Shown: positions 19,743 to 32,279, counted from the first letter of the stretch. The stretch: DNA of 64,000 nt from Trichosporon coremiiforme (GCA_039545355.1 BCJJ01000015.1:186001-250000), one strand, 5' to 3'. The notes: generated from the sequence alone by a model not told the origin. Translations and numbers: made by a program.

Positions 19743-21735
19743 CTAACCAGCGTGCTCGACAATCTCCGTAACGAGCTTGCCAGCGACGACCCTGCTCCGC
19801 ATCTGCTCGGGGACGGGGCGCTCGACAAAGTCTCCGTCCTCGCCAGCGGGGATCGAAATGTTCAGAGCCGAAGTCTTGGACGTGACGATCTCCACCGTGT
19901 CCATGCACTCCTTGCTGAGGAAGACGTTTCCACTATCCGTCGTGTCGACCTGGACAGTCGGGCACATGCCCGTGATCTGGACTTCGAAGCTGGGGCTGCT
20001 CGTGATGCTGACAGACGAAACGACCGAGTCAAGAACAACGCTGGTCTTCTTGCAGTTCACCATTGTCAGCGCGTTGATCTTGCCGTGCACACGCAGCACG
20101 CTGTTCTTGCAGTTGAACAGGTGCACTGTGTGGTGGAGGGCCGTCCCGGTGATCTCGAGGTTGCGCGCGTCCTCCTGGTTGTCGACTGCCCACTTGTTTC
20201 CCTCGAGCTCGAGCTTGGGCGGCTTCTTGGCCGGCGCCGCGGGCGCGCGCGAGAAACCGGCAGGCTTCGCCTTGACGGGGGGTCCCTGCCGCTTTGATGG
20301 CGACACGGAGCGCTCAGGAACCGTACCCGCCGCGCGCAGCTCGGGGTTCTTGTGCGTCTGCTGAGAGGGGTCGACCTTCTTCAGGCCCGAGGTTATTGCG
20401 CCACCCTTGTTCAGCGACGCGAGGAGGGCTGCGTGACCGCCGCCGCCACCACCACCACCACCACTGGCAGCGGTAGGCGTCGGCGCCGCCGGAGCCGGGG
20501 GAGGCGGAGGCGGGGCAGCGGGCGCAGCTCCGGGTGCAGGCATCGAGTCGGGCGCAGGCGAGCCGTTCGGGTTCCAAACGACGCCGGTCGTGTGCCACTG
20601 CTTGACGTACTTCTGGAGCTGGTCGACGAGGGAGCTGAACGAGCGCGCCCAAGCCAGCGCATCGGGGTTCGTCTCCTTAAACTGCTTGATGACGCGGTCG
20701 ACCCAGAACTGCGCCGCGTTCTTCATCTCGCCGACGTACGGCGCCGGCGCAGGCTCGACCTGCACCCAGCCCCAGGCAGGGGCGCCCTCGGAGAGCACGC
20801 TGAAAGCAGCGCCCCACTCGCGTCCCTCCTTGCCCCGGCCGAGCTTGTCCTTCGCCTCCATGATTGCGCCGATCGCGTCCGCCTGCGGCTTCAGCAGGGG
20901 CGCGAGGGTCTCCATCGATCCGGGCTTCTGGTGCTGTGATGCCATGCGCAGGAAGGCAAGCTGCGCATCGACGAGCGGCTTCACGAGAGCGGACTGGAGT
21001 CAGTTACGTACCTCAGGAAGGTAACTGGAGACGTGCGACTTACGTGCTCCTCAACAGGTCCCCCGACCTTCTTGGCGTTGTCGAGGAACTCGGCGAGCGC
21101 GGCGCCAATCTCATCGTCGTAAGCCTTGGTCGCGGGCGAGTCCTGGACCTCCTCCTGCACGGGCGGCGCGGGGGGCGGCGGCGGGGGAGGAGGGGGAGCG
21201 GGGGACCCACTGGCGCTTCCCGCGGCGACAGCGACACCGGCCGCGGCACCAGGAGCTCCCGGAGCCACAATACCGGCGAGGGAGTCGTGCTGAGACCCAG
21301 TCGGGGAGCGGAGCGAGGCCGAGGGACCCAGAGACTGTTGAGAGACGGCGACGTCCTCCAGGCGCGAGGTTACGGCTGTTTGTTAGCTTGAACCGGACAT
21401 GGTCCTTGCTCGTCGGTTGGTGCCATGACCAGACCGGAGATCCTAGCGGCTGCGTTCTGCAATGCAAGCAAGGGGGCAGGCAGAACCGAGTAGACGTCAC
21501 TGCGATCTGCATAGCTGTAGGAGTGACTACTCACCCTCAAGTCGCTTACTGTGTTGTCAGCTTCGGACCACACTCGTAGCTTCGACCTCCACCTGCAACT
21601 CGGCCGCACCTAGCCGCGTCGTGGGAAGACGTCCAGTGCCCCTTCCAGACACCGCCTTCTACCACCAACTCCGAATCATACTCACATAATCGTGCTCAAG
21701 GAGTGAAGGCCCTGGGGCTGTTGCGCCTGTGCCAT
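19743..21735 (-). CDS. CAP1: Adenylyl cyclase-associated protein (CAP/Srv2)
   Basis: An actin-recycling and Ras/adenylyl-cyclase adaptor of 548 aa. Exons on the minus strand are 21735-21686 (50 nt), 21548-21535 (14 nt), 21375-21044 and 20993-19743; introns are 137, 159 and 50 nt. The N-terminal coiled-coil motif IIKRLEAVTSRLEDVA is assembled across three exons, with the 14-nt microexon supplying KRLE; this is strong evidence for the model. Next come a Pro/Ala linker, the helical N-domain (PVEEHSALVKPLVDAQLAFL, later GVVWNPNGSPA), two polyproline stretches and a Gly run (WH2-like HAALLASLNKGGAITSGLKK). The C-terminal beta-helix CARP domain follows (KWAVDNQE, SVLRVHGKINALTMVNCKKT, SSPSFEVQITGMCPTVQVDT, ISIPAGEDGDFVERPVPEQ). 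The length is normal for the family. It sits in the cytoplasm and at actin patches. Confidence 0.95.
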
Positions 21736-22100
21736 GGTGAATGAGGTGTTGTGGTGGTGAGGAGTGGACCTCATGCTCAGGAGTATTGACGTAGCAGCTA
21801 GGGACGGTGGTGGGTGGATCTTATTCGACCCACCCAGGTATCGATCGCGATGACGATCACTGGGCCGAGGCACCGAGCGAGCTCGCAGCCGATAGTCCGG
21901 ACGCATGGAAGCATGGAAGCATGGGGTGTAGGTCAATTGTTACATCTATCGAGTATCACTTGTAGGTCACGATATTATCTACGTGTCTTCGCTTCGATCT
22001 TGCAATGCAGAACAGGCCGCGGCTCCTTACAGTCCAATCTCACTGATCTCTACTCTCTCTCCATCCCTTTTGTCGTCTGTCCGCTCTACCCGCTCGACCC
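21736..22100. other. Intergenic spacer
   Basis: 365 bp between the CAP start codon and the Nup192 stop codon, both on the minus strand. It presumably holds the CAP promoter. No other feature seen. Confidence 0.55.
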
Positions 22101-25100
22101 CTACTCGACCAGGCCAGCGCACAGCTCCCTCAGCCTCCGCACCAGCATCTTGCCGTACGCATCCTCGCCATCGCGCTCCATGACGACGTCGAGGCGGTCG
22201 AGGACGCCACGGAGGGAGGCGGCAGCGCGCTGCAGGGCCTTTCCGCTCGTTCCACCAGCGGTCGCATTCAGCGCCTTGCTAACTGCCAGGCTGGCAGAAA
22301 GGCCCTCGGGACGCACCGGGCTCGTCTCGCTCGCGTAGTACAGCATGTGCCTCCAGATGAGCAGGAGGGCTTCCTCAATCATATCTGTGCGGCAGTTAGG
22401 ACCTCAAGTGTTCGGTGAACTTACTGTTGATCATGCTGAGGCGAACTGCGAACGCGTCGTGCAGCTCTTGGACCGTCTCGCCCTCGATGCCGGGGATGTC
22501 GACGCGGGGGGCGTCGTCGCCGGAAGCCAGCTTGTCCGCCACGTCGTCGTAGGCTGCGCCCACGTCCTGCGCCGCCTCAGCCAGCTCGGCGACGAGCTCG
22601 ACCGTCTCGCCCACACTCGGGGCTGAGGCGGCTGGCATGCCATGTGTGGGAGCGCGCGCAACACCAGTGACGAGCACGGGGACGCCCTGCCCCGCCTTGA
22701 GACCGCTCGTCGTCGCGACGAGGTACGACAGAATGATCTGGTTGAGGCCGAGGGCCGCGGAGGCGGAGCCTTCAGTCTCTCCGTGGAGGTTGTCGGCCCA
22801 CGAGTTGTCGAAGAACTTGGCCGCGAGACCCAGAACAGCGTAGTGGTACGCTCCGAACGCGGTCGGGTTCGACAGGTCCTCCTGCGACACCTTGGGCACG
22901 ACGGCGGTCAGCAGCGCAATGATCAGGCGCGACTCCTCGATGCCCGGCACTGTGATGTACGCGGCGTCCTCGCGGAGCAGGACCACGAGCGACTCGCAGT
23001 GGGCGTGCAGGAAGGAAAGCGCGTGCTGCACGCCGCTCCGCGTCGGGTTGGCCAGGATGCGCACGAGCAGCTGCAGCGCGCAGATGAGCGCGCTGTGCTG
23101 CCGCTCCACCGTCTCATACGCCGAGACCTCAGAGTAGACGTCGTCGCTGAATGGCTGCGCCGCGATGAAGCCACACGTCGCGAATACCTCGAAGATGCCC
23201 GCCTCAACCAGGTCGTCGGCACCCTTCGACGTCGCGGCGTACGCGGTCAGGAACGCAATCTTCGACTCGTACACCCAGTACGCGTGCAGGTTCTCGGGCT
23301 CCGGCGACAGGCACTCCTGCAGCGCCATCTCGCGGTCCTTGATGCTGCGCACGAACTGGAGCAGGAAGCCGCCCTGCGTGAGGGGCGTCATGAGCGCCTG
23401 GCTGCCAAGGGAGACGATGCTGGCGAGAAGTGAGTAACACTCGGTCTTCCACACGTCGCGCATGTCCATCGCGTCGCGGCAAATGACGGCGACGAAGCGG
23501 TCCTTGCGCGCCGAGAGCACGAACACGGTCTTCTTATGCAGAGAGTGGTCGGAGTCGTCGGGCACAAGCTGCAGGTACTGCGAGACCGCCGCGTACAGGT
23601 TGCCGCGCGCGTTCTCGGTCGTGCCGGGCTTGACAGCGGCGTCGACGACCTTGAGGAGCGTGGCGCCTAACCGGTCGATGGGGAGGTTGGTCGAGTCGAA
23701 TACGGACAGAACGTTGGCGAGCGTCGTGAAGGCAACGAGGACGGCCTCGCACAGAACCTCGAGGACACCGGGCGCCAGGTCGTTGCTGAGGCGGTCGAGG
23801 ATGGCGTCGAGCAGCTCAAACAGGAGCACCTCCTGACGGTCCTCGGGAACGTAGTGGAACAGCATGACGAGCGACACCTTGAGCACCTCGAGCCACGACG
23901 TGAGGAACGTGCCCTTTGCAATGTTGATCTCGGTCTCGCGGTTCTTGATCGACAACCGGCGGAGGATGTAGTCAATCTCGCGGCCCATAGCCTGCGCTGA
24001 GGATGGGACAAGATTAGACTGGCGTGCGAGGTGACGTCCCTGGGCGCGGAGAGCGCGGCCAAGGAGGTCGACGTCGTACCACTCCGAGCCGGGGCGCTTG
24101 TACTGGTCAAAGTTGAAGCCGGAGAAGAACTCGAGCACCTTGTTCTGTGTCGCGTCTCCCGCGTCAGCCTCCGTGAACTTGACGTCAACGGCCGAGACGA
24201 GGTCGATGAGCAGCGGCGGGCGCTGGTCGTCCTCGTCCTCCTTGTCGTCGAAGAGCAGGTTCTCGGCGATGAACTGGGACGTCGAGCCGCGGGCGTCGAA
24301 GGCGAACGTCTGCAGCGCCGTCGTCGAGAGAATGAACTTCTCATAGTCGAGGAAGGCGACGAGGACGTCGGCCGACGTCTCGACCTCATCGGTGTAGGTC
24401 GAGGCGATACCGAGACCGGGCACGTCGCGCATGACGGGCGGGCACGTGCGTGGCAGCGTGGCGAGCTGACGAGCAGGGAACGCCTCGTACGACTCCGAGT
24501 AGGCCATCGTCGGCGGACCGGTGATCGGGTTCGCGAAGAGCTGGTACAGAAGCTGGGCGCTCTTGGACGCCAGGTTCGGGTGCAGCTGGATCATCGGCGG
24601 CTGGTCGCTGAGCTGCTCGAGCGTGACGCCGAGGCAGGACAGGCGCGAGTTAGGGGCGCGCGGGTCCTGCAGTCCGAGCTCGCGCGCCCTGAAATCGAAA
24701 CCGAGCAGGAAGTGGGCGATGTTGGGACCGCTGCTGTCCGAGGTGCCGGTGACGAGGAGGTCGAGGATGCACGAGCGGATGACGATCGGGTGCACCTCGT
24801 CCGACTTGGCGGCCAGCACGTCCTTGACCTCCTGGTCAATCTGAGATGGTGCCAAGTCCTCTCCCTCGGCCTCGAGACGGGTGTAGAACGCCTGCGCGAT
24901 ACGGAGCGACTCGTCGGACGACTCAATAATACCAGCGAGACGGTTCACTGCCCGCGAGTACTCGCCGCGGAAGATGTCGGTCGTCGAGAGGAGTGGTGAC
25001 TCGGCGAGCGCAGACACAATCTTCAGGGACACGAGCGAGATGGGGAGGTTGTTGTCACCGACGAGGAGCGCGATGGAGACAATGTTTGAGAGACGGTTGA

Positions 25101-27655
25101 GGAGGTAGTGGTCGAGCGACTGGAAGGTGAGCGGGCGCTTGAAACCAGACGTCGAAGCGAGAGTGAGGAGGAGGACATCGCTGAACACGAGCTGGATGTC
25201 GAGTATCCTGTAGTAGATGCGCAGGACGTGGAGGAGGATCGAGTCAACGATCGCGGCGCGCGGCGGCGACATGTTGATGACGTGGTCGATCACATCGGCC
25301 ATAGGAGTAAAGCAGTTCGGGTCGCTCAGAATGCGGAGGAGGACAAGGAAGCCGGGCTGCTCGGCGAGCAGAGAGGCCGTGCCGCGGACAGGCGAGAGCA
25401 GCTCGGTGAGGTCGAACGTGACGAGGGTCTTCTCGATGAACGCGAACACGGCGTCGAGGAGCTCCCAATGCTCTCCGTCCTGGCTGTACTTGCGACCCTT
25501 GCTGAGCATCACCCGGTCGATCACGTACATGGCGCCGCGGCGGAGAGCGTTGTTCACTGTGGGGTTCGTCGACGGCACAAGCGCGGTCAGGAAGCGGATG
25601 TAAGCCCGCGTCAGCGGGTACGAGCCGGCCTCCTCCTCGTTGATCTCCATGCGCTGCACCCAGCCGATGGGCGCGGGTACCCGCGAGTTTTCCCGGACGT
25701 CCAATGTCGGGTCCGCGAAGGTGACACGCTCGTAGTTGTCGACGGCGGTCTTGGCGACGGCCTCGTCGGCAGTGTCTCCACGGCTCGAGACCAGGGCGGT
25801 AATCGTGTCCATAACCGTCGCCTTCAGCTCCGTGTTGATGTCGCAGTTGACGAGGTCGAACAGCGAGGTGAAGGGGCTCGGCTTGTGCTGGAGAATAGCA
25901 GCACGCGCGAGGGCAGAGCCCTTCACGATCGTGCCGAGCAACCTCATCCAGCCGTCCATCAGGTTGAACTCGTCCTCAGCCATCGGGTCAAGCGAGACCT
26001 GGTCCGTTCGCTTGATTGTCTCGTACAGGTGCGGCATCATCTTGATGTAGTGGTCGACCATGCGGATGAGGTGGCTGTATGAGTACGGCGTGTCCTTGAG
26101 CTTCTCGTAGCACTTGGACGCAGACGTCGGTCCGTTCGCGATCGCGTTCAGCATGTCCCAGAAAGCAACACCGGGGTACGGGTTGCGCGTGTCAAGCACC
26201 ACGCCCGTGAACATCGGCTCGTCCCAGAACTGCTCGGCACTGTCGGGCGGCAGATTCTTGAACACAACAGCGACAAGAGCCAGGTACGCCTGGTAGTTGG
26301 CGACGGGCGCCTGGGATCTCCGCAGACTGACGTCCTCCTCGCGGTTCTTCAGGTTGCGCAGGAAATTCCGCTTCGTTCCCAGAGTGAATGTGAGCGAGTC
26401 GAGCTGCTGGTATAGGAACTGGTTGTTCGCCGGGTCGGAGCGCTGCGCGAGAGCGTACGTGGGGTCCTCGGGCGTGTTGTCCAGGTTCACGACGAGGCCA
26501 GTCAGAAACTGGAACGCACCGCCAGCGACCGCCTCCTGCAGCTTGCGCTCGGCACCATCGGTGTCGAGGTTAACCGAAGGCGGCAGCGCAGGGTTGTCTC
26601 GGACAGCGGACAGGTAGAACAATGACCAGTGGAGGCGAGCCGCCTCTTGCAGTGGCGGGACAGCCCACTTCTCGCCAAACTGACGTTAGCTACGCACTTC
26701 CGCTGAACTAGCTACTTACCACCTGATGAACAAGCACTCGCAGGAGCTTGTTCGCGGCCGACGGGTCTGCGATTCCCTGCTTGGGGCTCTGGATGTACGC
26801 GGCGACCGTCTCGTAGCGGGGGTCAGATTCGGACAAGGTGTCGATCGGGGGAGTGCTAGCCATGAATGTCGCGAGCATGGTGGCGGCGACGGCATCTGGC
26901 CGCGTGCACTTCTTAAGCCACTTGACGACCTTGACAACCTGGGACGCCTTGAGGAATCCGGCCTGCGCGAGCTGGCCGACAATGCCTGCGAGGCGGTTTT
27001 GCTCGTACCGTAGGCTGCCGATGCGGAAGTTGACGAGCTCGAGAGCTGCACCAGAGGCCTGTGTCCGGACGAGGCTGTCGAGGCGGCTGTGAATCGCGTC
27101 AACCTCGTCAATGGCCACGTCGGCGATGTATCCGTTCGGTCCCTTCTCGTCGAGCAGGTCCTCGACCCAGATTCGAAGGTCGTCGAACGGCTGGCCGACC
27201 TCTGCGTCCGGGCCCTCCGTCAGCCGCAGGAGCTCCGAGACAAATTCGAGGAGCGCCGTCTGCGCCTCGTGCAGGATGTACACTGCGATCTCGGCGTCTG
27301 ACCGTTCCGGGAAGCGGGGGCGCTCTTGGACCGCGGTCAGCGCGAGAACGGCGGCGAACAGGTGCGACACATTCAGGTTGTCGGCGATCGTGTTGGTCGT
27401 GACGAGGAGCTCATCCTTGACGCGGACCTCGACACCTTCGGACGTCGTAATGGGGGACTCGGCAATGGCCTTCTTGTCTGCCTCGTTTGGCCCGGGAAGC
27501 GCGGTGAGGGCGAGGATCCAGGGGCGGGCTGTGTCGAGGGACGCAAACAAACGGCGCACAAGAGAGGTGGTCGGCTGGCTCGCCACGAGAGCGAGCAGAT
27601 GCTGCAGCTCGGTGAAGAGGGACGGGTCCCACTGTGCGAGTGGGAGCCGCGACAT
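22101..27655 (-). CDS. NUP192: Nucleoporin Nup192 (Nup205 family)
   Basis: A large inner-ring scaffold nucleoporin of 1,824 aa, the longest gene here. Exons on the minus strand are 27655-26720, 26679-22425 and 22384-22101; both introns are 40 nt. The whole protein is predicted alpha-solenoid. Family-like stretches are LLDEKGPNGYIADVAIDEVD in the N-terminal domain, FEFVDCDI-type FTSLFDLVNCDINTEL in the middle, YLLNRLSNIVSIALLVGDNN, and near the C-terminus LNQIILSYLVATTSG and MIEEALLLIWRHMLYY. The length is close to the family norm (about 1,700-2,000 aa). In the nuclear pore it binds Nic96 and Nup53-type linkers and supports the FG-Nsp1 complex. It is divergent from the H2A.Z gene across 377 bp. 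An 11-G run at 27681-27691 lies in its leader on the opposite strand. Confidence 0.9.
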
Positions 27656-28032
27656 GGCGAGCAGCAGTTGTTGGTGGGTTGGGGGGGGGGGTGAGGGGTA
27701 GCTCGAGGGGAGCTTGTGATGATGTCTGTCTGCAGGACGTCAGTGAAATCTCAACCACCAGGAGCGTCGGGGGGCCACAATGAGGTGGACCACGTGGATT
27801 ATTCTGTTGTCCGTTTTCCCATTTCCTCCCATGTTAGGCGTGCCAACAGTCATTAACCAGAAGTGGAAGTCTCGCGCCTAAGACAGCGTGGCAAGCCTTC
27901 TAGTGGAGCGGGGTCAAATGACGCTGTCATGCATGAGGTAAACAAACGCCTAAGTTACAACGACCCGAACTCGAACACCACCAAGCACCTCTGCATCGCG
28001 ACACGCCCCATCCCATCCATCCACAACTAAAC
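27656..28032. promoter_or_regulatory. Divergent promoter between NUP192 and H2A.Z
   Basis: 377 bp between two start codons facing away from each other, so both promoters must lie here. A poly-G run (27681-27691) sits just before the Nup192 start. A pyrimidine/adenine-rich stretch precedes the H2A.Z ATG. No TATA-like element stands out. Confidence 0.55.
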
Positions 28033-28646
28033 ATGTCCTCAAAGACCACAGGAGGCAAGGGCGGAAAGGCAAAGACCTCTTCCGAGACCCGCGTTCTCAC
28101 CACCCGCTCCTCCAAGGCTGGTCTCCAGGTATGTCCTGCCTTCCGAGCCCGCATCTCGCTCAGAACATGAACTCACACCGCATCCAGTTCCCTGTCGGCC
28201 GTATTCACAGGTATGCATGGCATGACTTCCTCAGGGAAGGTTACGATCAATCCTGACAAGTGTAACAGGTTCCTGCGAAACAAAAACGCGAACAACGTCC
28301 GTGTCGGCGCCAAGGCGGCCGTCTACGTCGCGGCTATCATGGAGTACCTGACCGCCGAGGTGCTGGAGCTTGCTGGTAAGCCTCATCAGCTATCCGCGTC
28401 TTCCGCCTAAGCTAATCCGCCCAGGAAACGCCGCCAAGGACCTGCGAGTGAAGCGTATCACGCCGCGTCACCTGCAGCTCGCGATCCGTGGTGACGAGGA
28501 GCTCGACTTGCTCATCCGTGCCACCATCGCCGGCGGTGGTGTCCTGCCCCACATCCACAAGGTAAGCTGCTTGAATGAGACTCCAGCTGACTCCACAGAA
28601 CCTCATCACCAAGCCGCAACAGAAGATCCAGAAGAAGGTCGCCTAA
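28033..28646 (+). CDS. HTZ1: Histone H2A.Z variant
   Basis: A histone variant of 136 aa. Exons are 28033-28128, 28188-28210 (23 nt), 28269-28375, 28425-28561 and 28599-28646; introns are 59, 58, 49 and 37 nt. It begins with a Gly/Lys-rich tail (GGKGGKAK), then [20 protein letters not shown], the [20 protein letters not shown] helix, [40 protein letters not shown] and LPHIHKNLITKP. The marks separating it from canonical H2A are the extended N-tail, the extra residues in [10 protein letters not shown], the [13 protein letters not shown] docking region in place of the H2A sequence, and the absence of an SQ(E/D) C-terminal motif. It replaces H2A near promoters and is deposited by SWR1-type complexes. 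The gene's five exons contrast with the intron-poor canonical histone genes of many fungi. Confidence 0.97.
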
Positions 28647-28876
28647 GCGCGCAGTACTCGTCTCGGCATCTGTATACCTACCTCTGTCTTGTTTCGCTTG
28701 TGTATGGACTTGGCTATCTTCGCTTCGCTCGTTTTCTTATGCGCCTATGCATCATGTTGTTCCCGGAAGTCTATGCGCGCTCTATAGGTGTTTAGCCGTG
28801 GCTAGCGGTAGCAACGAATTATAACTGTTGATACTTTTGTTTGGCCACAAACGCTACAAGATGGCCCTCACTCCTC

Positions 28877-30124
28877 TCACTCCTCTTCACAGTCGAGGTA
28901 CCTGTCGTCTTCAGAGATGGTCCCCAACGACGAACTCTCCATCGAGCTGCGGCCCACGCTCTCCTCGCCCCAGTACACGCCCTCCGCCTCATCAACCCGT
29001 CTCGTCAACTCCCTCAGCCTAGCATTGACGAACATGGCATCGACACCAATGGCGGGTCCGCACTGTTCAATCGCAAAGCTGGCCGCGACAGCGCCCCAGA
29101 TCGACGCCGTCCGGCTATCCTGGGTAGCGAAGAGACCAGCAAGCAGTCCGCCCATGAATGCGTTCCCGGCCCCGGTCACGTCCTGGATCTTGCCCACGGC
29201 CTGATGGTAGGCGGGCACCCAGCCAGCCCAGTCCTCGGCCAATGTGAAGGACCCCTGCGCACCAGCCCGGATGACAATGGAAGGCACGCGCCCGCCGTAC
29301 ATCACCATGCGGCCTTGGAAGAGGCGAGCGCACGTCTCTACGTCGGCGTCGGTGTCGAGTATGGTCTGCAGCTCAAGGTGGTTTGGGCTGGGGTCAGCTT
29401 GCGCACGCTTTCAAGCTTACCTGAAGACGTCGAACTTCCTCGCGAGCGCCGCATACGTTGACGTGGATACGTCCTCGCCCTCGCGGATGAGCGGCTCCCA
29501 AGCTAGCCGACCGCGCCATCCTTCACGGAAACACGCTTTTGCGTCCTCGAGCACCTGCTTCGCGCGCTCCGCGTCACACACGACGTGCACCCACACCGCG
29601 GGCGGTTCGGCGAGGGGACTGTCCTCCCTGAAGTAGTCTGAGAGCACGAGCCGCTTCGGCGCAGACAGGTACTGGAAGTACTGCTGGCCTTCTCCGATGG
29701 CTCCGCCGGAATAGAGGTTCAGAGCACGGGTCGTCGGTTCGGCGCGGGGACGAAGCCAGACTGTCTCCTCGCCCAGGCCGCTCAGCTCGGCGCGACAGTC
29801 GGCGGGCAGGTCGGGTCCACAGTCGGCGATGTACCCCACGTTCTGGGGCGGTAGGAACAATCGCGCGCCAGAGGCGGCGTACAATCCCCCGCCTCCTATC
29901 TGATTGTCAGCTTGGGATGGAGGATGACGCAGCGGAGTAAAGTGACTTACAGTCGGACGATCGGTCGGCTCACCCGTCGCATCGGCTGCGAAATGGTCGA
30001 GGATGAACGCACCTGCGTATCAGCAAGGATGCAAGGAGTGCGTACCAAGGGTCACGACGCGTCCCCGGTCGAGCGTGAGCTGGCTCGGCGAGGTGGGAGA
30101 GGTCGGCGAGGTGGGTGCGGACAT
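28877..30124 (-). CDS. PfkB-fold protein, Mak32-like
   Basis: A ribokinase-fold protein of 376 aa. Exons on the minus strand are 30124-30046, 30012-29951, 29899-29421 and 29387-28877; introns are 33, 51 and 33 nt. Family marks are VVTLGAFILDHF at strand 1, IGGGGLYAASGARLFLPP, VFSPNHLELQTIL after the second half-domain, VIRAGAQGSF and the signature VTGAGNAFMGGLLAG. In active PfkB kinases the last motif reads GAGD and the Asp is the catalytic base; here it is Asn. From memory, Mak32-type proteins (needed for L-A virus maintenance in budding yeast) also carry Asn there, so this is probably a Mak32 relative without ordinary sugar-kinase activity. It is divergent from the DUF3712-like gene across 219 bp and convergent with H2A.Z. 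Confidence 0.82.
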
Positions 30125-30343
30125 GCAAACAGGGTATATGAGCAAAGGGAGAAACGACGTCACAACGGACATTGGTTGCCACCCAAATATCCACTCTGAT
30201 CTCCCCCCACACGCCTTCTTGTCGAGCTTGACCTTGCTTCCTTATTCACCTCGACCACTTACACTCCATCCGCTTCGACCTACACGCATCCACACAGCAC
30301 TGGCACATAGAGCGAGGCTAGCCCTCCCCGACCACTCTCCACC

Positions 30344-32168
30344 ATGGCGCCCGCTAAGCCGAAGCGCACCCCATCGGGTCCCTCCACCGGCGCTAGGACC
30401 GTCGAGGTCCACCACACCGACTTGCTGCCCTCGTCACCATCCACGGAGCGCTCCCCTCTTCTCGGCGAGCGGCCGCGCGCCCCTCGGCGCAGGCGGCGCC
30501 CCTTCGTTGGTTGGCTCGTCCTGATTTGTCTCGTCGCCGGCGTCGCAGTCGCGTTCACCTCGGTGGGGCTGGATGACCCCTCCGATGACTCGGAGCCGGT
30601 GCAATTCGCCGAGCCCCGCATCGACATCCTAAACATTGACGACGCGGGACTGCACCTGAACCTGTCCATGTTGGCGGGCGTGGACGCCGACGACGCTATT
30701 GCCCAGGAGTCGCATGGAAAGTGGTGGAGCGCGGTGGCGAGGCGGGGCGCCCGGACGGCGATGGGCCTCGGCGTGAAGAACCTCGATATGGACGTCTCTG
30801 CGATCGCCATCTACACCGCCAACGGCAGCCTGCCCCTCCTCCAGATCCAGGTGCCGGGGACGCTGACGGTGCCGGTGATCGGGAAGGACGACCCGCTCGA
30901 ACCGTTCGCCTTTGAGGCTATTGCGCGCCCCATAGCTTCGGTCAGTGAGACCTGGGACTGGCTCCAGAAGGCGTGGAATAGTAACGACGCAAGGCTCGTG
31001 GTGTCAATTCCCCAGGCAAAGGTCAAGCTCCCCATCGCCAGCTTCCTGTCCTACAGCGCTTCGGACCTGACAGTGCCCTTCGAGGGACGCAGTGAGTACC
31101 ACTTTTCTTTCTCTGCAAGGCTTACACAAGTCCCGCGGAGCTACTACATCCCAACTACTCTGTTCTGACACAGCAGTGCCGAACATCCCCAACTTTCCGA
31201 AACCTGGCCATCCGCTCAATCTCACGCAGCTGGTGGATCTGAGGACGTACAACGTGTCGACTGACGACGGGCTGCGTATCACTGCGTGCGCGGCTGTGCC
31301 GAACCCGGGTCTCCACGCTGACATCGTGGAGACGTTCGACTTCGGCGTACCCTTCGACATCGAGCTCGAGAAGGTCCCCGTCGCGCAGGGCGTTGCGACC
31401 CTTTCAGGTGCGAGCAGGACGCACCTCTTCGTCTCCGTCGCTGGGCTCGGCACGAGCCTGACTGGCAAGGCGGAGAGACCCCTCTCCCACTTCCTGCAGC
31501 GGTTCATGAAGGGCCTGCCCAATTCTGTCACTGTGCGTGGCCGGTCCAAGGCTGACCCCGGACTGCCGCGCACGAAGCCCGCGCCGGCCTACATCGCCAA
31601 GAGGCTGTCAGACGTCAGGGCTGACCTGACATTCCCGGGGCCGAACCCCGTGCCGGAGCTCGTGAAGGGCATGTCGATCGAGGACATGTCGATCGAGCAG
31701 GCCGAAGACGGTGGTATGGCCGCGAGTGGTACGATGGTCGCCATCCTCGAGATGCCCAAGGGACTCGAAGGCGTCAAACTGAACGTGACGGGTGTGCGTC
31801 CCGATGTGCTGATCTACGACGGCGAAACTGTTCGTCAGGACCCGTACGACCCCACGCATCCGCCGCCGCGCGCCTTCTCGCGTATCAAAACGCAGAACTT
31901 CCTGAACGCGACAACGACGGCGGGCGACGACGGAGCCGTTGTCCGCGCGCCGTTCAAGCACCTGCCCCTGCGCGTGCTGGATGGTCACGAGAGCGTGTTC
32001 CAGAGCTTCATTCGCAAGATTATCTTTCAGCGTGGAGCTCTGGCCGGTATCGATGGCGTCGCTGACGCGAGGGCGAGTCTGCCCATTGGCGAGATGGACG
32101 TCGCGGGCCTGCCTGTCAATGGGAGCATGTGGATTGGCCGGGGCACGATCCTGGGCATGAACCTGTAG
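30344..32168 (+). CDS. Single-pass membrane protein with LEA2/DUF3712-like domain (Tag1-like)
   Basis: A 580-aa protein from two exons (30344-31091 and 31174-32168) with an 82-nt intron. The cytosolic N-terminus of about 60 residues carries a TERSPLLGE motif, which resembles an acidic dileucine sorting signal for the vacuole. One membrane helix follows (FVGWLVLICLVAGVAVAFTS) after an Arg-rich stretch. The lumenal part of about 490 residues has repeated beta-strand segments such as AEPRIDILNIDDAGLHLNLS and ADLTFPGPNPVPELVKGMSI, as in DUF3712/LEA2-type fungal proteins including yeast Tag1. The acceptor is a CAGCAG tandem, so two isoforms differing by one codon (exon starting at 31174 or 31177) are possible. 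A vacuolar membrane role is inference. Family assignment is moderate; the gene model itself is firm. Confidence 0.78.
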
Positions 32169-32279
32169 GCGAGCCGCACGAGTTGGAGTGAGAGGAGTGC
32201 AGTGTTGTAGACAAAGTGTCATGTCAAGTCCATAGAAAGCATCAGTCAATAGTGTATGCAAGATCCATAGTGCTACATT

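Noticed and set aside
24031..24999. Long plus-strand frames opposite Nup192 and other GC-rich genes
   Set aside because: Antisense shadows caused by third-position GC bias; no motifs and no splice signals.
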